Assembly: GCF_000518285.1 (NCBI RefSeq)
Contig: NZ_JADH01000016.1
Coordinates: 1 to 32,605 of the forward strand
DNA: 32,605 nt
Direction: 5' to 3'
From: Williamsoniiplasma lucivorax ATCC 49196
GTDB lineage: Bacteria; Bacillota_I; Bacilli_A; Mycoplasmatales; Mycoplasmataceae
Positions 17,140 through 25,485 of the stretch are shown piece after piece (the first letter of the stretch is position 1; each line of letters begins with the position of its first letter). The position numbers and the translations under genes were made by a program. The notes beneath the pieces were generated by a model that did no database searches, was not told the origin of the DNA, and worked only from the letters and a program-made list of their open reading frames with translations.

Positions 17140-19182
17140 ATGAAAAAATTAATTATTATGGAGTCACCAGCTAAAGCAAAACATGTTGTTGAATATGCTA
17201 AACAATTATTTCCCAATATAAACTGATTTGGTGGTGCTTCAGTGGGCCATATTCGTGAATTATTGAATTCACATGAATATAATATTGGAGTGGATTGAAA
17301 TGAAATAATTCCGCATTTCAAAATTTGTGATGACAAAAAACAAGTTGTTAAAGATTTGCAAGAAAAAGCAAAACAAGTGGATGAAATTATTCTTGCCTCC
17401 GATCCAGATCGTGAAGGTGAAGCTATTGCATGACACCTTTATGAAGTTTTAAAAGATTCCAAAAAACCCTTTAAACGGATGAGACTAAATGCCATCACTA
17501 AACAAGAAGTGAATAATCAATTAAACAATTTAAATGACATTGATTACAATTTAGTAAATTCGGCAAATACACGTGCAATTTTAGATAAAACAATTGGTTT
17601 TGTGTTGTCAAAAGAAGTCCAACAAAATGTTGGTGGCGCATCGACTGGACGTGTGCAAGGTGCAACTTTAAGATTAATCGCTAATAATCAAAAAGATATT
17701 GACAGCTTTAAAAAAGAATTTAATTACACAGTCAAAATTGAAGATGATAAAAAAAATACATTTAATTTACTAAATGCTGACAATAAGGAATGAAAATCTC
17801 TTGATCAAGAAGAGATGAAAAAGATTTGTGATCAATTAGTAAACAAACAGGCTAATGTTGTTTTATTTGAAGAAAAGAAATTTTCTGAAAATCCATTTCA
17901 ACCATTTGATACACAAAGCGCATTAGTTGCAATTATTAAAAAATTAAAAGGCAATGCAGCACAAGCTACCAAAGCTTTACAAATGCTTTATGAGAGTGGA
18001 TATATTACTTATATTCGTACAGATTCGAGAAACATTGATGAAACAACCAAGAATAGTTTAAAAGCTCATATTGAGGCTAAATATGGTCAATCTGCAATAG
18101 GTTTGATGAAAGATGCTAAGGTTGATGAAAATGCCCAAGAAGGACATCCTGCAATCACACCAACAGACTTTAGTTTAGAAGTTATTAATGATTCAAAATT
18201 GAATCAATACACAAAAGATGTTTATGAAATTATTTATCAAAACACAATTGGTTATGGATTGAAATCCGCAGAAGGTTTAAATCAAACATTAATAATTAAA
18301 TTAAATAATTATCAATTCAAAACAACTAACAAGAAATACAATGATCTTGGATTATATGAAATTGTGGATTTTGTTAAAACACCAGAAAGCAAGAATATTG
18401 AGCCAAATAGTCAAGTGGTTGAAATCATAAATAAAGAAGTTGTTGAAATTGAAAGCAAACCAAAAACTTTGTTTTCCGAAACGTCTTTAATTAAAGAAAT
18501 GAAAAAAAATGGTTTAGGTCGTCCAGCAACATATTCATCAGCTGTGAGTGTTAACCAACAACGTGGTTATACAAATATTGATAAAAAAGATAAAATTAAC
18601 ATTACATTATTAGGTAAAAATGTTAATGAATATTTAGCAAATCAATGAGGTGATATTATTGCAATTGATTACACAATTCATTTAGAAGAAGAGTTGGATA
18701 GTATTGCTAAAGGTAATGTTGATTACAAAAAAGTTTTAAAAGAATTTTGAAATAAATTAATGTTGAAAGTTTCTGAGCAAACTTCAAAATTAGAGCAATG
18801 TCATAAGTGCAATCAAAATTCAGTGAAGTCTAATTTAGTTTCAAAAAAGGGAACAAAGTATTCAAAATGTATAAACGAAAATTGTGATTTTATCGAATTT
18901 GAAGAAAGTTCATTTAATGCAAATGCACCAACTTGTTCTCAATGTCAAAGTGGTAAGTTATTAATTAACAAAACAAAAACAGGTAATCAATATGAATATT
19001 GTTCTAACAAAACTTGTGATTATATTAATTGAGATTATGGCTTGAAAAAATGTGCAAAATGTAAAATTGGTTTAATTTATAAAGGCACTGCAAAGAACGG
19101 ATTTGGATTTGAAAAATGTAAAAATAACGATTGTGATTTTATTGTTTTTGAAAACAAAACCAAAACCAAATCAAAAAAATAA
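17140..19182 (+). CDS. topA: Type IA DNA topoisomerase with three C-terminal zinc ribbons
   Basis: A 680-residue enzyme that relaxes negatively supercoiled or decatenates DNA by nicking one strand. The Toprim domain is at residues 1-115 (IIMESPAKAKHVVEYA, ILASDPDREGEAIAWHLY). The breakage domain holds GGASTGRVQGATLRLI and the active-site YESGYITYIRTDS, with the catalytic Tyr at residue 291. Then KEMKKNGLGRPATYSSA is present as expected. The C-terminus has three four-Cys ribbons (CHKC...CINENC, CSQC...CSNKTC, CAKC...CKNNDC). Its position in the leader-6 operon, one base behind an element gene ending in ELEME, shows it belongs to the element and is not the housekeeping copy; element-borne TopA/TopB enzymes are common in conjugative systems. 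Confidence 0.93.
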
Positions 19183-19242
19183 CACACACAATTGATAGTA
19201 AAAATGAAAAAATATTCAAACTAAAAAAAATCCAAAATTAGG

Positions 19243-19272
19243 AAAACATAGCTGATATGCTATGTTTTTTTG
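19243..19272 (+). terminator. Intrinsic terminator after topA
   Basis: AAAACATAGC (19243-19252) pairs with GCTATGTTTT (19259-19268), loop TGATAT, followed by further T. It lies about 60 bp after the topoisomerase stop. Confidence 0.85.
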
Positions 19273-19378
19273 TTGCTTTATTATTTTTAAATTTTATTGA
19301 AATATGTATCAAATTGTTAAAAATGTACATAAACAAAATTAAATAATTTGCATATTTTATAGTTAAAATTGAAAAAAA

Positions 19379-19400
19379 TAGGTGATTTATAGGTGATTTA
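19379..19400 (+). repeat. Tandem 11-bp repeat TAGGTGATTTA x2
   Basis: TAGGTGATTTA at 19379-19389 and again at 19390-19400, perfectly in tandem within the gene-free 19183-20033 region. Could be short iteron-like binding sites. A separate small hairpin TAGGC/GCCTA lies at 19513-19528. Confidence 0.6.
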
Positions 19401-19594
19401 ACTGATTTTTTTGCTGAAATTGTAAGATTTTGTTGCAAAAACATACAAAAATAAGAGAAATTGAGTTCTTTTTGTTATTTTTCATAAATTTACATCCTTT
19501 TTTAAGTAAAAATAGGCAAAAAAGCCTAATTATTAGTTATAGAATAGGTATTTTAAGCTCATTTTAAGTAGTCGGGATAGACGTTTTCGAAGAA

Positions 19595-19735
19595 GTGGTT
19601 CCAAGAAAAAGCCTTTATTTATAATGGTTTTTTGTGTATTTTGTTAAAAATGGAACCACGATTTTTGAAAATGGTTCCAAGAAAAAGCCTTTATTTATAA
19701 TGGTTTTTTGTGTATTTTGTTAAAAATGGAACCAC
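19595..19735 (+). repeat. Two identical 64-bp units with inverted ends upstream of the ICE-type transposase
   Basis: Unit 1 is 19596-19659 and unit 2 is 19672-19735, identical by eye, separated by 12 bp. Each starts TGGTTCCA and ends TGGAACCA, and in unit 1 the arms extend to GTGGTTCCA/TGGAACCAC. Inside each is a second stem, AAAAAGCC with GGTTTTTT. Right after unit 2 comes another hairpin CTTGT (19747-19751) with ACAAG (19760-19764). The arrangement suits binding sites for a transfer, replication or transposition protein. Confidence 0.8.
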
Positions 19736-19843
19736 CCCTTACCCTGCTTGTGAAAAGCAACAAGAAAAGGGAGCATGAGGTCTTTTCGGTTTTTTGAATG
19801 AAATGAAAAAATGGCGTTTGAACAGGATTTACCTCATATATCC

Positions 19844-19867
19844 AAATCACAAAGTGATTTGTTTTTT
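19844..19867 (+). terminator. Short terminator-like hairpin
   Basis: AAATCAC (19844-19850) pairs with GTGATTT (19854-19860), three-base loop, then G and six T. It lies just upstream of the transposase leader. Confidence 0.6.
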
Positions 19868-19879
19868 AGTATCTGGTGA

Positions 19880-20033
19880 TAATATTAAATTGTAAGCATA
19901 ATAAAAAGTAGTGCGCCAACACTACTTAAGTTAGGAAGCTCAAGCATCCCTTGATCTTCTTATTTTAAGTATAACATTGAAGCACTACCACAATTCAAAG
20001 TTGTGGTTTTTTGTTTACATAAAAAGGAAAAAT
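19880..20033 (+). promoter_or_regulatory. Structured leader of the ICE-type transposase, attenuator-like
   Basis: A possible extended -10 (TG-A-TAATAT, 19877-19885) is followed by hairpin A (AAGTAGTG 19906-19913 with CACTACTT 19920-19927), hairpin B (GAAGCTCAAG 19935-19944 with CTTGATCTTC 19950-19959, one mismatch) and hairpin C (CCACAA 19988-19993 with TTGTGG 20001-20006, then TTTTTTGTTT), a terminator 20 bp before the AAGGAAAA ribosome binding site. GTAGTGC (19908-19914) can instead pair with GCACTAC (19982-19988), which touches the arm of C. This looks like a terminator/antiterminator switch; no known riboswitch class is recognised. Confidence 0.65.
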
Positions 20034-21224
20034 ATGAATGCTAAATTTAAAGGTGTTTCAACACTTGAAAAAACAATTCAATCTTTAAATGAAACTTTAA
20101 TTAAAAATCTCATTTTTGAAATTGAAAAATATGATTTTGAATGATTTAAAAATCGTGATAAAAAATTATGAAAAAAGACAACCAACAGAAAACGTTTTTT
20201 AAGAACTAAACAGGGAAAAATTCAATTTAGGTTTCGTGCTTATAAAAACAGTGAAACAAAAAAATGATATGCTCCAGCTTTAGAATCTTTTGACTTAGTT
20301 TCAAAAAGCCCAATTCCAAATTTTTTAAAAAAAGAAATTTTATTTAAGATTGATGAATTTCAACAATACAAAGCTGTAAAGGCTTCGCTTGGAGAATTGC
20401 AAATAACACACATGACAATTTCTACATATAACAGAAGTTTGGATTTGCATAAAATGGAATTTGAAAAAACCATTAGTGATAAACCGAAGCTTGTCAATAA
20501 TCAAAAAGTATATATTTTTTTAGATGATGCCTATGCAACTGTCAAAAACAAACATATAAAAATATTACATAATAAAAAAGTAAAAAAACAAGTTAGAGTT
20601 TTGTCTTTTAATTTAGGACAACAACTTGATCCAGAATTAAGAAAAGAATCTCGTTTGATTTCTAAACGTGTTGGTTTTATTCCTTCATACGTGGGACTAA
20701 AATCAAAAGATATGATCGAAGAAACAATAGAATCTATAAAAATTTATGGATCTACATTTTATGATAATTTTGAAAATGCACAAATTATTATTGGTGGTGA
20801 TGGCGACAAAACATTTAAAAAAATCGCTAAAGGATTAAATGCTATTTTATTTCTAGATAGATGACATGCACTAAAGTATTTAAAAGATTTCTTTATTCGT
20901 GGAAGAAAAAAATATGATTCTAAAAATCACCAACATTATGCACGTGCTTTAGAATTATTTGGTAATGGTGATTTTGAAGGATTAATGTCATTTATTAAAC
21001 TTTTTTCAAATAGGGCTGCTATCGTTAAATATTTCAGCAGCAATAAAGAAGGGATTCAAAATAACTCATTAGATTATAATTTTGGGGTTTCTGTAGAGTC
21101 TGAGGTTTGTCGGCTAGTCAAATCCGTTTTAGGTTTTAGAAATAAAACATTAAATGATTTAACTTTTATGAATATGGTCACAATGAGAGCTTTTAAAATT
21201 AATAATCCGAATTTTAGTTTTTAG
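20034..21224 (+). CDS. UPF0236/ISLre2-like DDE transposase of mycoplasma ICE type (Mbov_0401/CDS22-like)
   Basis: A 396-residue protein read through several TGA Trp codons. It has the UPF0236/ISLre2 layout: a helical, basic N-terminal region with KRFLRTKQGKIQFRFRAYKN, then VYIFLDDAYATVKNK with a first acidic pair, IIIGGDGDKTFKKIA with a second, and ILFLDRWHALKYLKDFF and EVCRLVKSVLGFRNKTL in the C-terminal part. In Mycoplasma integrative conjugative elements this type of transposase excises and inserts the ICE, and is encoded at one end. Here it is the last + strand gene of the element, as expected. The AAGGAAAAAT upstream supports the start. No VirB4 or TraG ATPase is found beside it. A solitary ISLre2 insertion is the alternative. 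Confidence 0.82.
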
Positions 21225-21266
21225 AGTTCTTAATCAACAAAAAATATTTTAAAATTGAATATTATA

Positions 21267-21299
21267 AAAATTCTACTTTTTTGAAGATAGAAATTTTTT
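21267..21299 (+). terminator. Weak hairpin after the transposase
   Basis: AAAATTCTA pairs with TAGAAATTT apart from one mismatch, followed by TTT. The remainder of 21225-21449, between two converging genes, is AT-rich and may contain the end of the mobile element, but I cannot see a terminal repeat. Confidence 0.35.
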
Positions 21300-21449
21300 G
21301 TTTTTGTGAAAAATTAAAAAAATTTTGAAATATTTTAAAAATTAAGTTATTATTAAATTATCAATAAATCTTTTTTAGATTTTCATAATTTTCTTAAAGA
21401 CTCAATTATTAAAACTCAAATCACTATATCATCTCCTTAATTGGTATTT

Positions 21450-22388
21450 TTATTTGATAGCGTACTCCAATCATGCTATCAAAGCAGTTACAACAGCTAG
21501 TGCTGCAGAAGCTGCTGGGACAAATATTGATGTGGTCGCAGCAACCCCTGTAAAAATTTTTAAAATTTTTAAAACATTAGCAACAATTGAAACAATTTCT
21601 TTGGAATTTGCTGAAGGGTTATTTTCCAAATTATTTATAGCAACCCCTATTCCGGATGCAGCAACTCCTGCAGCTGCGCTTAATGCTGTTGATCCAATAG
21701 CAAATGGCACTGTTAACCCGATAGAAAATATTGCTGCAGCAGTGAAACCAGCGGCCGCAATGGCTGCTACACTAGATGTTGTAATTAAAGCCACTTTTGC
21801 TGTTTTCAATCTTTGAAGCAGCTCTTGATTGCTGATTGCTCTAAAACTTAAACTTTTTGGAATTAATATATTTTGTTTTAATGTTTTATTTATAAACTCA
21901 GTACTTTCCAATTGATAATTTTTATTAAAAGAACTTGAATGGTTTCTTAAATAAGAAACCACTTCATTGAACGGAATACCTTTACTATTAATTTCATTTA
22001 AAATTTGTATAGATTCCTTTTTTGCCACTTCAATATAATTCAGTAGTTCTTTTTTATTTATATTTTCTATTTGATTTTTTGATACATCATTGTGTTGATT
22101 AGTTAGCAATATTCCTAAATTAATATGATTTTTATTAATTTGTTCTTTAATATTATTAAAAAGATTTATAATCAATTCTTTAATTGTGTGTTGAGTCAAA
22201 TCAACATTTTCAATTAATTGATTAATATTTTTTATTCCTATAGATAATTCTTTTATATCACTTTCTTTATTTATCATTTGTATTTTTTTATTTTGAATTT
22301 GGACGTGTTTTGGTGTTGAATGTGCAAAACTTGTTACCACAGATGAGGAAAGTGCTAAGGTAGCCAAAATGCTAATTAATGTTTTCAT
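21450..22388 (-). CDS. Secreted protein with Ala/Gly-rich C-terminus
   Basis: A 312-residue protein read through one TGA Trp near its end. It has a signal peptide (KTLISILATLALSSSVVTSFA) without a lipobox Cys, a Lys/Asn-rich helical region up to about residue 200, and a long hydrophobic, Ala/Gly-rich region (ALITTSSVAAIAAAGFTAAA, then IGSTALSAAAGVAASGIGVA) with two or three candidate membrane-inserting segments. This resembles pore-forming or bacteriocin-like secreted proteins in general character only. The start at 22388 (MKTLIS) is chosen because AGGAAG lies upstream; the in-frame earlier Met at 22424 falls in a hairpin. It converges with the transposase, so it is outside or at the edge of the element. 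Confidence 0.75.
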
Positions 22389-22404
22389 AAGATTTTTTCT
22401 TCCT

Positions 22405-22427
22405 GTTTTGTTTTGAAAAAACAAAAC
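22405..22427 (-). promoter_or_regulatory. 10-bp hairpin in the 5' leader of the secreted-protein gene
   Basis: GTTTTGTTTT and AAAACAAAAC form a perfect 10-bp stem with a 3-nt loop. On the minus strand it lies directly before AGGAAG and the ATG, so it could mask or stabilise the mRNA start. Confidence 0.5.
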
Positions 22428-22780
22428 TTTTTTTAAAACATTATTTATTTTGTTTAATAATCTTCATATGAATTCGAGAAATTAAATAATTTCTCATATC
22501 CTGCTAGTTAAGGTTTATTTATCAAAAAAGTTCTAGCTTGGTATAATCTAGGATATTTATGATTTCGGTGTACTACTTTTAACATAAATTGAAATGTCAA
22601 TTATTTAAATTTGATTATAAAAGTATGGATGCAAATAATGATTGATTGTTTACAAATACATCAACAATTTAAAAATTTATATTTTTAATCATTTTTTGAT
22701 AGTGGTTAACCACATATTAATTTTAAATCAAAATAAAATCAAAATTGAAAAAATATCGTTAACATAACAAAATAATTGTG
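22428..22780. other. Gene-free region upstream of the secreted protein
   Basis: About 350 bp with no credible gene. It contains a palindrome GAGAAATTA/ATAATTTCTC (22475-22493) and a lone TTGGTATAAT near 22540-22549 that resembles a + strand -10 without an open frame behind it. No tRNA or known RNA was recognised. Confidence 0.5.
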
Positions 22781-22795
22781 ATAAGTAATAAAAAA
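22781..22795 (+). repeat. Flanking direct repeat of the IS3 element, left
   Basis: ATAAGTAATAAAAAA directly abuts the left IS terminus (TGTAGT). The same sequence occurs at 24046-24060 next to the right terminus (ACTACA); the A at 24046 is shared with the IS end, so 14 bp are unambiguous. Confidence 0.75.
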
Positions 22796-22879
22796 TGTAG
22801 TTAATCCTTTTTCGGGACACATAATCAAAATCACAACAAAGTGGTTGTAAGATTATATGTAAAGAAAGAGGATTTTATT

Positions 22880-23092
22880 ATGGCAAGACAATATAGTCAG
22901 AGAGAAAAAGAAAATATGATTTTAGAATTCAAAAATTCTAATTTAAAAATGCAAAATTTTGTAGTTCCATACGATATTTCATATCAAGCATTTGCAAGAT
23001 GATGCAAACAATATGATCAATTTGGGTCAAGTGGTTTAAGCGGAACTGATAAAGTCGAAAACCAGAGAATTAAAGAACTGGAAAAAAAGTAA
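22880..23092 (+). CDS. IS3-family OrfA (helix-turn-helix), short 0-frame product
   Basis: A 70-residue protein with an HTH DNA-binding region (REKENMILEFK, then YDISYQAFARWCKQYDQFG). In the 0 frame it stops at 23090-23092, right after A_AAA_AAG (23083-23089). The usual C-terminal leucine zipper (KKLEQIILEQNAQKELLLLL) is present but in the -1 frame at 23089-23178. So either a programmed -1 shift or transcript slippage joins them, or one A has been lost from an original A8 run. The Shine-Dalgarno is AAAGAGG. Confidence 0.8.
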
Positions 23093-23178
23093 AAAAATTA
23101 GAACAAATCATTTTGGAACAAAATGCCCAAAAGGAATTACTTCTTCTTTTAAAGCGAGAAATTGATAAAAAAAAGTAA
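23089..23178 (+). other. OrfA leucine-zipper segment reached by -1 frameshift
   Basis: This 29-codon stretch reads VKKLEQIILEQNAQKELLLL and continues to REIDKKK, the dimerisation zipper of an IS3 OrfA, in the -1 frame relative to the orfA start. It ends in a second A-tract (A8-G, containing A_AAA_AAG at 23169-23175), and a second -1 shift there enters orfB. Two shifts in a row would be needed to make full-length OrfAB. Confidence 0.7.
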
Positions 23179-24014
23179 ATAAGTGGGAGCTAAATATTGC
23201 TAAATGTTTAGCGACCACAAAATTTTATGCAACAAATAAACAGTTTGCAATTCGTAAATTATGCCAATGAATCGGATTATCTAAAACTGTTTATTATCGT
23301 TGGATTCAAGAAAATAAACCTCAAAACCGTTGTCTAGATTATGAGCTACTTCTGACTATTGAAGATGTTTTTAGAAAAAGTGGTGAAACTTATGGGTCTA
23401 AAAGAATTGCTGAAGAATTAGGAATAAGTGCTAAAAAAGCCCTTAGATACATGAAATTTCGTGATTTAATACCAAATAATTACCACCCACCTAAAAAAGA
23501 AAAACCCCCAGTTCCTGAAAAAGAAGGCAAGTATGAACAAATTATTAAACCGAACATGGATCTTTCAAGATTTGGTGATGTGTTTGCAGTTGATATCACT
23601 GAAGTAAAACTTGGTGGTCAAAAATGATACACATGTGCGTTTTACAATATTAAAGAAAAGAAGGTTTATGGTCTTGTGAGTAGAACATACAAAGGCATAA
23701 AATTAGTGGAAGCATCATTTCTAAAAATGGTTGATGAATTTGGAGTATTCAAACCTAATTCAATTATCCATTCAGATAACGGATCAGAATTTAAGTCTTA
23801 TCAATATCGTCTAATGTTAACTTACTTCGATCTAATCCCAAGTATGTCTAGAGTTGCTAAGTCAACTGATAATGGTTATATCGAAGGTTTTTGAAGTACA
23901 ATGAAGCGCGAAGCTTTAAAAGAAAACTATGTTTACCGTAGTTTAGAAGAGTATGCTTTGAATTTGACGCACTATTGCAACTTTTACAATAATAACAGAA
24001 TATCGATGTTGTAA
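23175..24014 (+). CDS. IS3-family OrfB, DDE transposase domain
   Basis: About 280 codons, with no good own start, so it is probably made as an OrfAB fusion by -1 frameshifting. It contains the HTH_21-like region (ESGETYGSKRIAEELG-type: VFRKSGETYGSKRIAEELG) and an rve integrase core with the three catalytic acids: FAVDITEVKLG (D), HSDNGSEF (D) and NGYIEGFWSTMKRE (E), plus HYCNFYNNNR near the C-terminus. TGA Trp occurs in KWYTCAF and EGFWST. It ends NNNRISML, slightly shorter than family members, which continue after this motif, so the C-terminus may be truncated. Confidence 0.88.
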
Positions 24015-24045
24015 AATATAGGTGTCCCGAAAAAGGAATCACTAC

Positions 24046-24060
24046 ATAAGTAATAAAAAA
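24046..24060 (+). repeat. Flanking direct repeat of the IS3 element, right
   Basis: ATAAGTAATAAAAAA, the same as at 22781-22795. It lies immediately outside the right terminus. Confidence 0.75.
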
Positions 24061-24171
24061 AATAAATGTTTCAATCAGCTCAAATTTTGTTAAGGATAAA
24101 AATGATAAAATTATATTGTAATTGCGTTTTTAAAAGTGAATTTATGTGAACTTTTGTATATTAATCTGTAT

Positions 24172-24207
24172 TAAAAAAAACTTAGAATGAAAATTGCATT
24201 CTAAGTT
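24172..24207 (-). terminator. Terminator of the FNT transporter gene
   Basis: AACTTAGAATG (24179-24189) and CATTCTAAGTT (24197-24207) form an 11-bp stem; on the minus strand it is followed by a run of T (24172-24180). Confidence 0.85.
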
Positions 24208-24234
24208 GGAATTTTTATCTTGATAATGGTGTTT

Positions 24235-25383
24235 TTAATTGAAAATATCTTTGCGACTTGGCAATGGTTTTTGTTTAGTTTTTTTACTTGAACGTTTATA
24301 CCAAGGTGTATACTGGTCATCATTATTTTGATTATTTAAGAAGTTTGGATTTTCACGAACAGCTAATGTTTCATTTAAAAATCTTAATCTTGCTTCTTTA
24401 ATTAAAAGATCATCATAATCTTTATTAAAGAACCCCATGAAAGTTCCGATAATTAAAGCACCAACAAAGTTTCCAAGAATGGCTGGAAGAATATTTAAAG
24501 CAATAAACAATAGTGCAGTTTGTGAAGTGATTTCCCGATGGTCACTTGGTGACAATGCACCAATGACTAGAATTCAAGCTCCATATCAATTAGCAACACA
24601 ATGTTGATAACCCCCAATGGCAAAGAAAAATAAAACAACAAGATACATAATCATTGAGGCAACTGTATTTCCCTTAGTTGATTTAGCACCTTGAGTTGCT
24701 AAACAAATTAAAAAGTTACATAAAATCGCACTAAAGAACACTCATGAAATAGTTTTTCAAACTTCCACGCTAGTAACAGCATCGCCATTAACAAGTGCGG
24801 TTCCCACACTATAAATTTTATCTAAACCAAAACTTTTATAAGCAAAAACAAATAAAGCATCATTCGTACTGAAAGCACCAGATAAAAATAAAATCCCAAT
24901 AAAAATAGCAATACCCAGAATGTTTCCTAGATAAACAAACATACAAGCCTTTAAAAAGATTGATCATTTTTCAACTCTTCGGAACATTGTCCGGTTATAT
25001 CACATATGTGCAGTGACAAATCCACCACCCAAAAAAGAAATTAATAAAATCACTCCAGCAAATAAAGCTCCAGTTAATAATTTGGTGATTGAAGGATTAC
25101 CCATTTTATATGTGGCATACAATACAGCTGTATAAGCCACCCCAATTCAAATTCCGGCTAATAACCCACCAAAGAATTGTTTAATTCAACTTAAACGTAA
25201 TCCATCGGAAATTACTCTAAAAGTATGGATGTATCCATAATTATGATATGCCACATCTTTACTATATAAAGGTGTGTAATCAACTTGTTCTAATTGTTGA
25301 ATTTCTGTTTTGATTTCATCATTAGACATCTTGCGGGTAAGTTTTTTAAAGTTAAAAGTTTTTTTCTGTTTCATTGTTCTCAT
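24235..25383 (-). CDS. Formate/nitrite transporter (FNT) family channel
   Basis: A 382-residue membrane protein read through several TGA Trp codons. After a hydrophilic N-terminus of about 60 residues there are six hydrophobic segments as in FocA/NirC: FFGGLLAGIWIGVAYTAVLYA is the first FNT helix, AILCNFLICLATQGAKSTKG corresponds to the conserved cNxLVclAvw....gK motif, and GGYQHCVANWYGAW to the conserved GFEHxvaNM, keeping the central His of the pore. The C-terminal 70 residues form a basic tail (YKRSSKKTKQKPLPSRK). The channel exports formate, lactate or related monoacids with protons. Its extended N- and C-termini are longer than in bacterial members. Confidence 0.85.
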
Positions 25384-25409
25384 TTTCTGTTTTTTAAATT
25401 AACTTTAAT

Positions 25410-25437
25410 ATTATAGGGTATTTTTAATTTTTTTAAA
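25410..25437 (-). promoter_or_regulatory. Promoter of the FNT gene
   Basis: On the minus strand TTTAAA (25432-25437) and TATAAT (25410-25415) are 16 bp apart and 27 bp precede the ATG. The ribosome binding site is weak (ACAGAAA). Confidence 0.6.
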
Positions 25438-25460
25438 GTATTAAATAAAATGAAAAATAC

Positions 25461-25485
25461 AAAAAGTAGCATTATGCTACTTTTT
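25461..25485. terminator. Bidirectional terminator after manA
   Basis: AAAAAGTAGC (25461-25470) and GCTACTTTTT (25476-25485), 5-nt loop. It overlaps the manA stop codon (25477-25479). Confidence 0.85.

Larger units (their letters stand above)
22796..24046 (+). mobile_element. IS3-family insertion sequence, about 1.25 kb
   Basis: Terminal inverted repeats begin with TG and end with CA as in IS3 elements: TGTAGT then TCCTTTTTCGGGACAC on the left, matched by GTGTCCCGAAAAAGGA then ACTACA on the right. Two overlapping genes, orfA and orfB, are joined by slippery A-tracts. Outside lie 14-bp direct repeats, longer than the 3-5 bp usual for the family. The element separates the secreted-protein gene from the FNT transporter region. 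Confidence 0.9.

Noticed and set aside
17140-19182. Treating topA as the housekeeping topoisomerase and a chromosomal boundary
   Set aside because: It is tightly coupled to an element gene under leader copy 6, so it is more likely cargo of the element.
21454-21816. A 120-codon + strand frame overlapping the secreted-protein gene
   Set aside because: It is the mirror of the Ala/Gly-rich C-terminus of the minus-strand gene at 21450-22388, with no ribosome binding site or signal peptide.
22500-22780. Possible tRNA or small RNA gene near a lone TTGGTATAAT
   Set aside because: No cloverleaf, CCA-like end or T-loop motif was found, and no T-tailed hairpin follows.
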